In this document: in pieces, positions 18,513-26,325 of the stretch | Numbering within the stretch: the first letter of the stretch is position 1 | Layout of the letters: each line of letters begins with the position of its first letter | Source of the DNA: Deltaproteobacteria bacterium | GTDB lineage: Bacteria > Desulfobacterota > DSM-4660 > Desulfatiglandales > HGW-15 | NCBI GenBank assembly: GCA_016931115.1 | Contig: JAFGFM010000220.1 | Span: 1-32,552, forward strand | Direction: 5' to 3' | DNA: 32,552 bases | Notes under the pieces: generated by a model | Told to the model about the DNA's origin: nothing | What the model saw: only the letters and a program-made list of their open reading frames with translations | Database searches by the model: none | Made by a program: the position numbers and the translations under genes

Positions 18513-18547
18513 GAGATATCCCCTGTTAGAGGTTAATAAATATATCC

Positions 18548-18570
18548 ATTGGGAATAGCAGTTTCCCAAT
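18548..18570 (-). promoter_or_regulatory. Perfect 8-bp hairpin in the kinase operon leader
   Basis: ATTGGGAA and TTCCCAAT flank a seven-base loop, between the predicted sigma54 start site and the ATG at 18512. No T-run follows on the minus strand, so it is not a simple terminator; it may act as an operator or leader structure. Confidence 0.5.
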
Positions 18571-18571
18571 A

Positions 18572-18598
18572 CCTGTAATCAACTGTAGTAATTACAGG
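18572..18598 (-). promoter_or_regulatory. Perfect inverted repeat overlapping the -12 region
   Basis: CCTGTAAT and ATTACAGG are separated by 11 bases; the repeat ends inside the -12 element of the sigma54-type promoter and covers the likely start site near 18586. This position suits a repressor or co-regulator site. Function is inferred. Confidence 0.45.
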
Positions 18599-18612
18599 CA
18601 AACTGCGTGCCA
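18597..18612 (-). promoter_or_regulatory. Sigma54 (RpoN) promoter for the kinase-K+ operon
   Basis: On the minus strand the sequence is TGGCACGCAGTTTGCC, which fits TGGCAC-N5-TTGC exactly, with ten bases between the -24 GG and -12 GC. It lies 85 bp before the kinase ATG and directly downstream of an NtrC-family activator gene with an intact GAFTGA loop. It probably drives kinase, receiver-TPR protein and the six downstream K+-region genes. Confidence 0.72.
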
Positions 18613-18691
18613 TTAACAATAACTGATTGATTTATATATTATTGTTTATTTCAGGATGATATTCAAGGTGTTTGAAAATGAAGAAATATTG

Positions 18692-18724
18692 AATTATGCA
18701 ATAAAAACGATTTGCAAAATGCAA
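18692..18724. promoter_or_regulatory. Candidate upstream activating sites for the NtrC-type regulator
   Basis: Two related motifs lie 80-130 bp upstream of the sigma54 promoter: AATTATGCAATAAA (18692-18705) and the palindrome TTGCAAAATGCAA (18712-18724). The first recurs exactly at 20527-20540 on the other side of the ntrC-like gene. Distance and symmetry fit enhancer sites for an NtrC-type activator, but no binding data are visible. Confidence 0.4.
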
Positions 18725-18729
18725 TACCT

Positions 18730-20061
18730 TCAGTCGATCTGATATTTTTTGCGCTTACGCCATAATGTTGCAGGGTCTATTCCCAAAACCCTTGCAGCCT
18801 CTTCAAGTGAATTTGTACTGAGAATGACTTTTTGCATGTGGTTTTTTTCTATGTCAGCCAGATTCTGTAGATTCATAGCAGCACCGGAGTCCTTTTTGTA
18901 ATCTTTTATTCCTCTTGGGAGATCATCTGCTATAAGCTCACTGCCACGCGCCATTATTACACCGCGCTCTATTACGTTGATAAGCTCCCTGATATTCCCG
19001 GGCCAGGGGTATTCCTGCATGATCTGCATGGCCTCGGATGAAATGGCCTGGATGGCCTTTCCATTCATACGATTTGCCTGTTTAATATAGTGTTCAGCCA
19101 GCAGAGATATATCTTCAGCCCTCTCTCTGAGCCCAGGAAGGAAAATCTCAAGCACATTGACCCTGAAATAGAGATCTTCACGAAAGGCGCCATCCTTTAC
19201 CAGTTCATCGAGATCCCTGTTTGTAGCAGCAATTACACGCACATCCACCTGTTGAGGTACAGGGTCTCCAACACGTTCAAATTCACGATTCTGTAAAAAA
19301 CGCAATAGCTTTCCCTGTATTGAAGCAGGGATTTCAGATACCTCATCTAAAAACACTGTACCGCCCTCTGCAAGTTTGAGTTTTCCTATCTTGTCGCGAA
19401 CAGCACCTGTAAAGGCGCCTTTGATATGTCCGAACAGATCGCTTTCAAGCAGGTTTTCCTGAAAACCGGCGCAGTCCACAGTAACAAAGGGTTTACCCGC
19501 TCGATGGCTCCATTCATGAATAAGATGGGCCAGCAGGCCCTTTCCTGTTCCGCTTTCACCTGAGATAAGGACAATTGCATTGGACTCAGCTGCCTGTCTT
19601 GCATTCTGGAGAATTCTTCTCATTTTGTGGTTTCGAGTAATAATACCACCTTCCGAAAAAATGCCTTTAAGTGAGGCTATTTCGGTTTCAAGTGCATGGA
19701 ATCTTTTAATCCTTTCTATTACAAGATCAAGCTGCCCGGGGACAAATGGCTTTGGAAGATAATCGAATGCCCCCATCTTAACCGCACTAACAGCGGTTTC
19801 TATGCTTGCATAGGCTGTGATCATCAGAACATGGGTTTTAATGCCACTTGCGATGATTTCCTTGAGCACTGAAAGCCCATCCCGATCAGGTAGTTTCATA
19901 TCCAGCAGCACCAGATCAGGCCTGCTTTTTTGAAAATATTCAAGCCCCTGAATACCTGTATTTGCACTAACTACCTCAAGGCCTTTATCTTCAAGATAGA
20001 CCTCAAGTGTTGTAAGAATATTTCTGTCATCATCAATGATCAGCGCCTTTTTCATATCCAT
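18730..20061 (-). CDS. NtrC-family sigma54-dependent response regulator
   Basis: A 443-aa protein: receiver (DDD at 10-12, Asp54 in LLDMKLPDRDG, Lys104), sigma54 AAA+ domain with Walker A GESGTGKG (168-175), sigma54-contact loop GAFTGA (215-220) and Walker B GGTVFLDE (233-240), and a Fis-type helix-turn-helix at the C-terminus (AARVLGIDPATLWRKRKKY). All parts for activating RpoN promoters are intact. Two starts are possible, ATG 20061 or ATG 20055; the second has better spacing from GGAG. The most likely target is the sigma54 promoter 120 bp downstream. Its original kinase partner may be the HisKA fragment overlapping its start, now reduced to a stub. Confidence 0.93.
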   Translation of the reverse strand: MDMKKALIIDDDRNILTTLEVYLEDKGLEVVSANTGIQGLEYFQKSRPDLVLLDMKLPDRDGLSVLKEIIASGIKTHVLMITAYASIETAVSAVKMGAFDYLPKPFVPGQLDLVIERIKRFHALETEIASLKGIFSEGGIITRNHKMRRILQNARQAAESNAIVLISGESGTGKGLLAHLIHEWSHRAGKPFVTVDCAGFQENLLESDLFGHIKGAFTGAVRDKIGKLKLAEGGTVFLDEVSEIPASIQGKLLRFLQNREFERVGDPVPQQVDVRVIAATNRDLDELVKDGAFREDLYFRVNVLEIFLPGLRERAEDISLLAEHYIKQANRMNGKAIQAISSEAMQIMQEYPWPGNIRELINVIERGVIMARGSELIADDLPRGIKDYKKDSGAAMNLQNLADIEKNHMQKVILSTNSLEEAARVLGIDPATLWRKRKKYQID

Positions 20062-20240
20062 TTTCTCCTGCTGGTATCCAGAAAATATGGGAGATGCTCC
20101 CCGCGTTCATGAAGCATCTCTATGCTCATCAGGAGTGAGGTCATTGGCGTCTTTAACTGATGTGATATATCGGTAATAAACCTCTCCCTTGAATTATTAA
20201 TTCGATTTATATCATCGGCTTTTCTATCTGTTTTTTTCAT
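20052..20240 (-). pseudogene. Orphan HisKA fragment (kinase remnant or mini-protein)
   Basis: A 62-codon ORF encodes only a histidine-kinase dimerisation helix: FITDISHQLKTPMTSLLMSI carries the phospho-acceptor H-box, close to ASHELRTPLTSLGMSI of the kinase at 16665-18512. There is no sensor part upstream and no ATPase domain downstream; the frame ends in YFLDTSRRKWI and overlaps the ntrC-like start by ten bases. No clear ribosome binding site precedes it. The best reading is the stub of a deleted kinase that was once paired with the NtrC-like regulator. A functional phospho-acceptor micro-protein is an alternative because the H-box is unbroken. Confidence 0.6.
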
Positions 20241-20345
20241 GATTATAGGATTGACTATACCTATTGGGTAAGGTCTCTTTATAAAATGTTATTAGATAAA
20301 GCAGTACTATTATTATTTGCTTAACTCATTCTTTTTTAAATTTAA

Positions 20346-20494
20346 TTGTTAATATTGATGGCCTCGTAAAAAAGCTGATTCTCACACAAAGACACAAAGT
20401 CACAAAGGAAAATACTAAAATAAAACTATTTTTCTTGGTGTTCTTTGAGGCTTTGCGTGATAACTTACCTTTTTACAATGTTGTCAATATTGAT
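20346..20494. repeat. CAAAG-type palindromic element with flanking direct repeats
   Basis: In the 314-bp gene-free stretch 20241-20554, arms at 20382-20408 (CACAAAGACACAAAG type) and 20431-20460 form a long imperfect inverted repeat. It is bracketed by TTGTTAATATTGAT (20346-20359) and TTGTCAATATTGAT (20481-20494), 13 of 14 identical. This looks like a small mobile palindrome (REP/MITE-like) and, from memory, similar CAAAG palindromes are common in Desulfobacterota genomes. No gene was seen in the rest of the gap. Confidence 0.5.
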
Positions 20495-20526
20495 TTTTTT
20501 TCGCGGTAGTTTACTCTTGAAAATTT

Positions 20527-20540
20527 AATTATGCAATAAA
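20527..20540. repeat. Second copy of AATTATGCAATAAA
   Basis: An exact 14-base match to 18692-18705. It lies just beyond the ftsH stop and upstream of the HisKA/ntrC-like genes, so it could be an autoregulatory site or chance in an AT-rich region. Confidence 0.3.
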
Positions 20541-20554
20541 CTTATAAAGTTGGT

Positions 20555-22369
20555 TCAGAAATTACAGGGATTTACTTCCGGTATGGTTTTTGTGCAACCT
20601 TGCATCAACTCATAAATCTCGTCACGATTTAATGTCTCTTTCTCCAGGAGGGCATTGGCTATCCGGTGAAGTGTTTCAAGGTTATTCCTGATAAGCTGTG
20701 ATGCATTCTTATATGCGGTGATAACAATCTCACTCACCTCTTTATCTATCATATTTGCTGTCAATTCACTGAAATCTCTCTGCTGGGTCAATTCCCTGCC
20801 CAGAAATATCAGCTCATCTTTACTGCCATAGGATAGAGGCCCCATATTTTCACTCATGCCATGCTCGCATACCATCTTTCGTGCCAGATCAGAGGCCCTT
20901 TTTATATCCTCCTCTGCGCCGGTTGTCTGAATATTAAGGGCAATCTCTTCAGATACCCTGCTGCCCATTGATATACATATTATGCCTTCCAGATAATCGT
21001 ACTGATAAATATGTTTTTCATCTATGGGCAGTTGCCAGGTAAGGCCAAGCTTCCTGCCCCTGGGAATAATCGTCACTTTATGTATTGGGTCGGTGTTGGG
21101 AAGAAGCATGGCCAGCAGTGCATGTCCTGCTTCATGATAGGCAGTTGTCTTTTTATCCTGATCACTGATAACCATACTTTTACGGGCAGCCCCCATCATT
21201 ACCTTATCCCTTGCCTCTTCAAAATCAGCCATTTCAAGACTCTCTTTATTTTTTCTTGCTGCCATCAGGGCTGCCTCATTTACCATGTTTTCAATATCAG
21301 CTCCTGTGAAACCGGGTGTCCCCCTTGCAAGGATATTTATGTCAACATCGCCTGACATGGGTGTCTTTCTTGAATGAACTTTTAGTATCCCAATTCTACC
21401 TGATATATCAGGTACAGGAACAACAATCTGTCTGTCAAACCGCCCCGGTCTTAACAGCGCAGGGTCAAGTACATCAGGTCTGTTTGTGGCAGCAATAAGG
21501 ATTACACCCTCATTTGATTCAAAGCCGTCCATCTCAACAAGAAGCTGGTTTAGTGTCTGCTCTTTTTCATCATGACCACCACCCAGGCCAGATCCCCTTC
21601 TACGGCCTACTGCATCTATCTCATCAAGAAATATAATGCAGGGTGCATTCTTTTTGCCCTGTATAAAAAGGTCCCTTACCCTTGAGGCGCCAACTCCTAT
21701 AAACATCTCAACAAAATCAGACCCGCTTATGCTGAAAAACGGCACACCTGCCTCACCGGCTATAGCCTTGGCCAGCAGGGTTTTCCCTGTGCCGGGGTCG
21801 CCAACCAGTAGAATCCCCTTTGGGATTCTTCCCCCGAGCCGCGTAAATTTTTTAGGGCTTTTAAGAAAGTCTATAATTTCCTGCAATTCTTCTCTTGCTT
21901 CATCAATTCCGGCCACATCATTGAAGGTGATCTTTTTTTGAGAAGCAGACATGAGTTTTGCGCGGCTTTTTCCAAATGAAAATGCTCCCCCTCCCCCGCT
22001 CTGGTTCCTTCGCATGAAGAATACCCATACCCCTATCAATAGAAGCATGGGTAACCATGAGAGAAGCAACATGTAAAACGGATAACCTTTTTGAGGAACT
22101 CCCGATATATTAACCCCTTTGTTTTTTAACAGTTTAATCAGGCCCGGGTCCTCTGGTGCATGTGTAGAAAAAGGTCCCATGGATGAAAACCCTGATATAT
22201 TGTCTCCCTGTATGGTTACCTCACTGATATTTTCATTATAAACCATGTTTAAGAATTCGCTGTAATCCAGTGATAGATTAGCGGCCGGTTGTTTGAATTG
22301 CCTGAAAAGCGAGAACAGGACAATTGCGGTAATAATCAGGATAGCTGTATATTTATATTTTTGATTCAA
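20555..22369 (-). CDS. ftsH: ATP-dependent zinc metalloprotease FtsH
   Basis: A 604-aa inner-membrane AAA+ protease: TM1 about 8-24, a small periplasmic domain, TM2 about 99-119, AAA+ domain with Walker A GDPGTGKT (190-197), Walker B IIFLDEID, second region of homology [19 protein letters not shown], zinc motif HEAGH (412-416) and the third-ligand region [18 protein letters not shown]. The start is TTG with AAGGGA upstream; no ATG fits. The usual GGRxAEE after the zinc motif is SMGSRVSEE here, and the Gly-rich C-terminal tail is short, so it may be an accessory paralog. It follows the GT4/GH130 genes on the same strand with a 74-bp gap. Confidence 0.95.
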   Translation of the reverse strand: MNQKYKYTAILIITAIVLFSLFRQFKQPAANLSLDYSEFLNMVYNENISEVTIQGDNISGFSSMGPFSTHAPEDPGLIKLLKNKGVNISGVPQKGYPFYMLLLSWLPMLLLIGVWVFFMRRNQSGGGGAFSFGKSRAKLMSASQKKITFNDVAGIDEAREELQEIIDFLKSPKKFTRLGGRIPKGILLVGDPGTGKTLLAKAIAGEAGVPFFSISGSDFVEMFIGVGASRVRDLFIQGKKNAPCIIFLDEIDAVGRRRGSGLGGGHDEKEQTLNQLLVEMDGFESNEGVILIAATNRPDVLDPALLRPGRFDRQIVVPVPDISGRIGILKVHSRKTPMSGDVDINILARGTPGFTGADIENMVNEAALMAARKNKESLEMADFEEARDKVMMGAARKSMVISDQDKKTTAYHEAGHALLAMLLPNTDPIHKVTIIPRGRKLGLTWQLPIDEKHIYQYDYLEGIICISMGSRVSEEIALNIQTTGAEEDIKRASDLARKMVCEHGMSENMGPLSYGSKDELIFLGRELTQQRDFSELTANMIDKEVSEIVITAYKNASQLIRNNLETLHRIANALLEKETLNRDEIYELMQGCTKTIPEVNPCNF

Positions 22370-22443
22370 ATTTATATTCCCTTAATGAAATTTACTAACA
22401 TGACAAAAGACTTTATGCACCATTTAAAGCCATTTAATATTTA

Positions 22444-23922
22444 TTAATTGACTGAATGCATAGAGCTAATCAATTCTTTTACATCAACAGTCACTATTCC
22501 GGTTTTAATATCGGATATGCCATATGGAATAACCATGTCATTATTGTGAAAAATCGCTCCGCAGGTATAAACAACATTAGGGACATACCCCTCTCGCTCC
22601 GCCTCAGAAGGAGCAATTAAAGGCTCTTCAAGGCGCGCAATGACCTTTTCCGGGTTCTCAAGATCAAGCAGCATCGCACCGATACAATACTTGCGCATTG
22701 GCCCGACACCGTGGGTAAGCACAATCCAGCCCTTATCTGTTTCCAGAGGTGACCCGCAGTTACCGACCTGAATAAACTCCCAGGGCCGCGATGGTTCCTG
22801 AATGATTCTGCTCTCCTGCCAGAAATGGACATTGTCTGAGAGCATGATACGATTATTTTCACCGTCCTGGCGTGAGAGCATAACGAACCTTCCATTGATT
22901 TTACGCGGAAAAAGGGCCATCCCCTTGTTTTGTATTGCCTTGCCGTTCATGGTAGTTATTTTAAATTTTATAAAATCCTTTGTTTCTATAAGCTGAGGGA
23001 GGATTTTAAACCCGTTGTAGGCAGTATATGTGGCATAATATGTAAATTCACCAGTACCATTATGAAATTGAACGAATCGGGCATCTTCAATTCCCCTGCT
23101 TTCATTTTTTGAAACAGGGAAAATGACCCGTTCAGAGATGGCATTATTTTTATTGAATGCAACTTCATAGTTGGAATTGGCAAGCCAGTACATGGTTTTA
23201 AAGGTCTGGTTCTGACGTGCTGCCGGAAAAGCCGGAGATTCCTTAAGGTTGTTGATTTTCTGACTTAATTCATTAAAGGTAAATTCTTCCGGCAGTTGTC
23301 CAAGGAGATGTGTTGTCACCTCGTTGCATGCCTCCATTTCATTCAGCTTCAGATGAAACAGATATTTTTCGTAGACCGGATCCAGGCGAATATCAGGTCT
23401 CTCTACAAAATCACTGGTCTTATCAAAAATGACCCTGTTATCAGAGTCAAGTATTCCGCTTCGAAATACAATTGACGAAATATGGCCTTCACCGGTCGCC
23501 CTCAAGCTCATGATAAATCGCAGACACCCCTTTTTCAGATTGCTTTGATCAGGGTGGAGCACAATGGAAGGGTTGAAAAGCGCAGCGGATTCAATGGCAT
23601 ATTCCATTGTAAAACAGGCGCCTATAAGGCTCTTTTGAACATCATTAAGCATTACATCCTGTGGAAGGTATTCCTTCACTTCATTCAGATGCCTCTTGAA
23701 AATAATTACAAGGTTTTTGTGCCGCCCTGAAAATTCTATCATTATCTGATTCAGTAAATTGTTTGCCTCTTTTCCTGATAAACCTGTTATTCTATTTATA
23801 ATTTTATGTATGCGGGAAATGCTATCGGGCAGATGAAGCCTGGTGATCACCCGTGATGTATCGCCTTTGATTTCATGTTCCAGCCTGTTGACCTTCAGAT
23901 GATTTCGATTATTAGAATGCAT
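22444..23922 (-). CDS. GH130-family mannoside phosphorylase/hydrolase
   Basis: GH130 enzymes phosphorolyse or hydrolyse beta-mannosides, often beta-1,2-linked. From the ATG at 23922 (AAGGGGGG upstream; an in-frame TTG at 23961 is less likely) the protein has 492 aa. The five-bladed propeller part begins after about residue 190 and shows RGIEDARFVQF (catalytic Asp region, about 278-280), ATYTAYNG, RQDGENNRIMLSDN and GNCGSPLETDKGWIVLTHGV. The first ~190 residues are an extension typical of long GH130 proteins. It directly follows the GT4 gene (39-bp gap), a pairing that suggests synthesis and turnover of the same oligosaccharide. Phosphorylase versus hydrolase cannot be decided from sequence here. 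Confidence 0.87.
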   Translation of the reverse strand: MHSNNRNHLKVNRLEHEIKGDTSRVITRLHLPDSISRIHKIINRITGLSGKEANNLLNQIMIEFSGRHKNLVIIFKRHLNEVKEYLPQDVMLNDVQKSLIGACFTMEYAIESAALFNPSIVLHPDQSNLKKGCLRFIMSLRATGEGHISSIVFRSGILDSDNRVIFDKTSDFVERPDIRLDPVYEKYLFHLKLNEMEACNEVTTHLLGQLPEEFTFNELSQKINNLKESPAFPAARQNQTFKTMYWLANSNYEVAFNKNNAISERVIFPVSKNESRGIEDARFVQFHNGTGEFTYYATYTAYNGFKILPQLIETKDFIKFKITTMNGKAIQNKGMALFPRKINGRFVMLSRQDGENNRIMLSDNVHFWQESRIIQEPSRPWEFIQVGNCGSPLETDKGWIVLTHGVGPMRKYCIGAMLLDLENPEKVIARLEEPLIAPSEAEREGYVPNVVYTCGAIFHNNDMVIPYGISDIKTGIVTVDVKELISSMHSVN

Positions 23923-23961
23923 AATATTAATACCCCCCTTAACGTAATCCTTTGATTTCAA

Positions 23962-26250
23962 CTAAGGCTGTTTCAGCAACTCGTCAGCATAAAGATTTTG
24001 CAATGTCATAAGTGATAACAGCCATTCAAGAGTGGACTCAGCGCCCTCATTCTGATTTATTCCGTCCGCCATCAGACCGTCACGGCAGCCGCCTGTTTTT
24101 GCATCATACAGCAGCATGTTGAGGTCATTGTTTCCGAGAAACCAGTTGAAACACATAACCGCACTTTCAATCCAAATTTTATCTCTGGTGACATTAAACG
24201 CCTCTACACATGCATCTATCATAGCGTTCGCCTCTATCGGCTGCTGATCAAAACGGGCCTTCAGGCCTCCTTTTTCATACCATCCATTGCTCCCTATCGG
24301 GGCAAAGTGGCCATCTTCAGTCTGTATTGAGAGCAGCCACTTAAGTGAATTAAGCCCCATATCGATCATGTCACTTTGCGGCACCCATTGACCGGAAAGC
24401 AGAAGCGCATGCGGAAGTTTTCCATTTGAATAATTCAGGCTATTTTCCAGCCAAGGCCAATCCTTAGTAGTGTTGTTTTTAAACTGGCTGAAAAGTCTTT
24501 CTGCAAGAATCTCTCTTATTCTGCGCACATCACTGTCACCGGAGAATTTTTTCAGGTAGGCATGCATGCCCACAAGACAAAAGGCAATGGCCCGCGGTGA
24601 AAGGAAGGTTTCAACAGCCCTGATTGCCTTGTTAAAAAGGGTTGTGCATATGGCAAGATGACCGGGATCATCAAGAAATGCGACAGACTTTCCAAGACAC
24701 CAGATCACTCTTCCATGGGCGTCTTCAGAACCAACATCCTCCATCCATTCACGTGAATAGGTCATAAAATTTCTGAAGCGGCCATTCTTTTCATTATATG
24801 AATAAAGCAAAAAACCAAGGTAATGGCCTGTCAGATGAGAAAGCCCATGGCCGTTTATTGGCAGGTATTTCTGACCCATGGCAGCAACCAGAAGTGCCCT
24901 CGCATTATCATCAGTGCAGTAACCGTGTGTTCGATCCGGAATTGTATAATTGGCATGCTGCATTATGCCTGTATCATCTGTAAAGGCATTCATATGATCA
25001 AGCTTGAGCTCAGGAAGATCATAATCTGTTATAGCCTTGATGTTATCAATATAGGAATAGCGTGGTCGGGGATTTCTTGTCCGGTTTTGCTTTACTTCGC
25101 AAAATATTTGAAGATATTTTTTAGAAACCTCCTTCCAGATCGCCTGTCGACTGAATGTATAGGCCTTTTTTCGTATGCTGTGTCTCTCTACATCATTATC
25201 CAGAAGATAGTTGATTTTATCCGATATGGCATCCGGATTATTGAATGGTACAATTATACCACGTCCTTCAGCAAGCATCTCAGTGGCATACCAGTAAGGG
25301 GTAGAGATAACTGCCTTGCCCGTTCCCATGGCATAGGCAAGTGTACCGGAGGTAATCTGCGCCTCATCCATGTAAGGGGTTATATAAATATCCGCAATGC
25401 CAAGAAACTCACATAACTCTTTCAGTTCTACAAAACGATTCTGAAAAATTACATGATCATTGATATCAAGTTTTCGAACAAGCTGCTGAAGCATGATGCG
25501 GTAGGCATCCCCCTGGGACTTAAGGATTTGAGGATGAGTAGCGCCCAGAATAATATAAACGATATCAGGGTGTTTTTTAATTACAGCAGGAAGAGCACGT
25601 AGTACATTTTCAATGCCCTTGTTTGATGAAAGCAGTCCAAATGTCAGCAGTACCTTTTTACCCTCCACCCCAAACTTGTCTTTGTTAAAGCTGGGATCTA
25701 TAAAGGGTGTATCATGGATGCCATGATGGATAAATGCTATTTTCTCGTCAGGCACACCATAGATGTCCCTGAGAAACCCAAATGCCATATGGCTCATTAC
25801 GACCAGTTTGTCAGAAAGATCAGCAAGCTTACACATAACGTCGCGATATTCAGGTGCAGGATCCTTCAAAACAGTGTGTAATGTCGTAACCACAGGCATG
25901 CGTAAATCACTTAAGAGCCCCAGCAAGTGACTGCCAGCCGAACCGCCGAAGATACCGAATTCGTGCTGTACACATACAATGTCCGGCTGACTTATATTGA
26001 TAAATTGTGATGCGGTAATATAGTCATTCAATTTATTTCTATTGATCTCAAACCGAACCTTCTCTGGGTAATCGTATCCTTCGGGTATGTCGTTCATGGC
26101 TGTAACCCAGTTATAGATATCAGGAGCTGCCTTGGACAGCCCTTCAACCAGGTCAGTGGTAAAGGTGGCTATTCCGCACTGGCGCGGCTGATAATTACCG
26201 ATTACTGCGACCGAGTCGATTCCATCATAATACTTACTAACATCTGCCAT
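23962..26250 (-). CDS. GT4 glycosyltransferase with C-terminal alpha-barrel-like domain
   Basis: A 762-aa cytosolic protein. The N-terminal half (about 12-390) is a GT-B glycosyltransferase of family 4: GNYQPRQCGIATFT near the start, VQHEFGIFGG, LLTFGLLSSNKGIENVL (donor-side Rossmann start) and TPYMDEAQITSGTLAYAMGT (acceptor/nucleotide Glu region). The C-terminal half (about 410-755) starts TYxxxD-like at HGYCTDDNARALL and is helical, resembling an (alpha/alpha)6 glycosidase or epimerase scaffold. AAGGAAAA precedes the ATG. The neighbouring GH130 gene suggests mannose transfer, by analogy with beta-1,2-mannan metabolism; donor and acceptor are not determinable. Confidence 0.9.
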   Translation of the reverse strand: MADVSKYYDGIDSVAVIGNYQPRQCGIATFTTDLVEGLSKAAPDIYNWVTAMNDIPEGYDYPEKVRFEINRNKLNDYITASQFINISQPDIVCVQHEFGIFGGSAGSHLLGLLSDLRMPVVTTLHTVLKDPAPEYRDVMCKLADLSDKLVVMSHMAFGFLRDIYGVPDEKIAFIHHGIHDTPFIDPSFNKDKFGVEGKKVLLTFGLLSSNKGIENVLRALPAVIKKHPDIVYIILGATHPQILKSQGDAYRIMLQQLVRKLDINDHVIFQNRFVELKELCEFLGIADIYITPYMDEAQITSGTLAYAMGTGKAVISTPYWYATEMLAEGRGIIVPFNNPDAISDKINYLLDNDVERHSIRKKAYTFSRQAIWKEVSKKYLQIFCEVKQNRTRNPRPRYSYIDNIKAITDYDLPELKLDHMNAFTDDTGIMQHANYTIPDRTHGYCTDDNARALLVAAMGQKYLPINGHGLSHLTGHYLGFLLYSYNEKNGRFRNFMTYSREWMEDVGSEDAHGRVIWCLGKSVAFLDDPGHLAICTTLFNKAIRAVETFLSPRAIAFCLVGMHAYLKKFSGDSDVRRIREILAERLFSQFKNNTTKDWPWLENSLNYSNGKLPHALLLSGQWVPQSDMIDMGLNSLKWLLSIQTEDGHFAPIGSNGWYEKGGLKARFDQQPIEANAMIDACVEAFNVTRDKIWIESAVMCFNWFLGNNDLNMLLYDAKTGGCRDGLMADGINQNEGAESTLEWLLSLMTLQNLYADELLKQP

Positions 26251-26325
26251 AAATTTTTCCTTTTACATTAATTCACTCAAGTTTGTTAAAAAATCAGGAT
26301 AATAGAACATTGACCCGGTTAACCC

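Noticed and set aside
22395-22440. Sigma54-like TGGC...TGCAT upstream of ftsH
   Set aside because: The distance between GG and GC is 11 rather than 10 bases and the -24 hexamer is poor.
24823-25416. 197-codon plus-strand ORF
   Set aside because: It is antisense to the GT4 protein; the translation has no motif and is biased like a complement frame.
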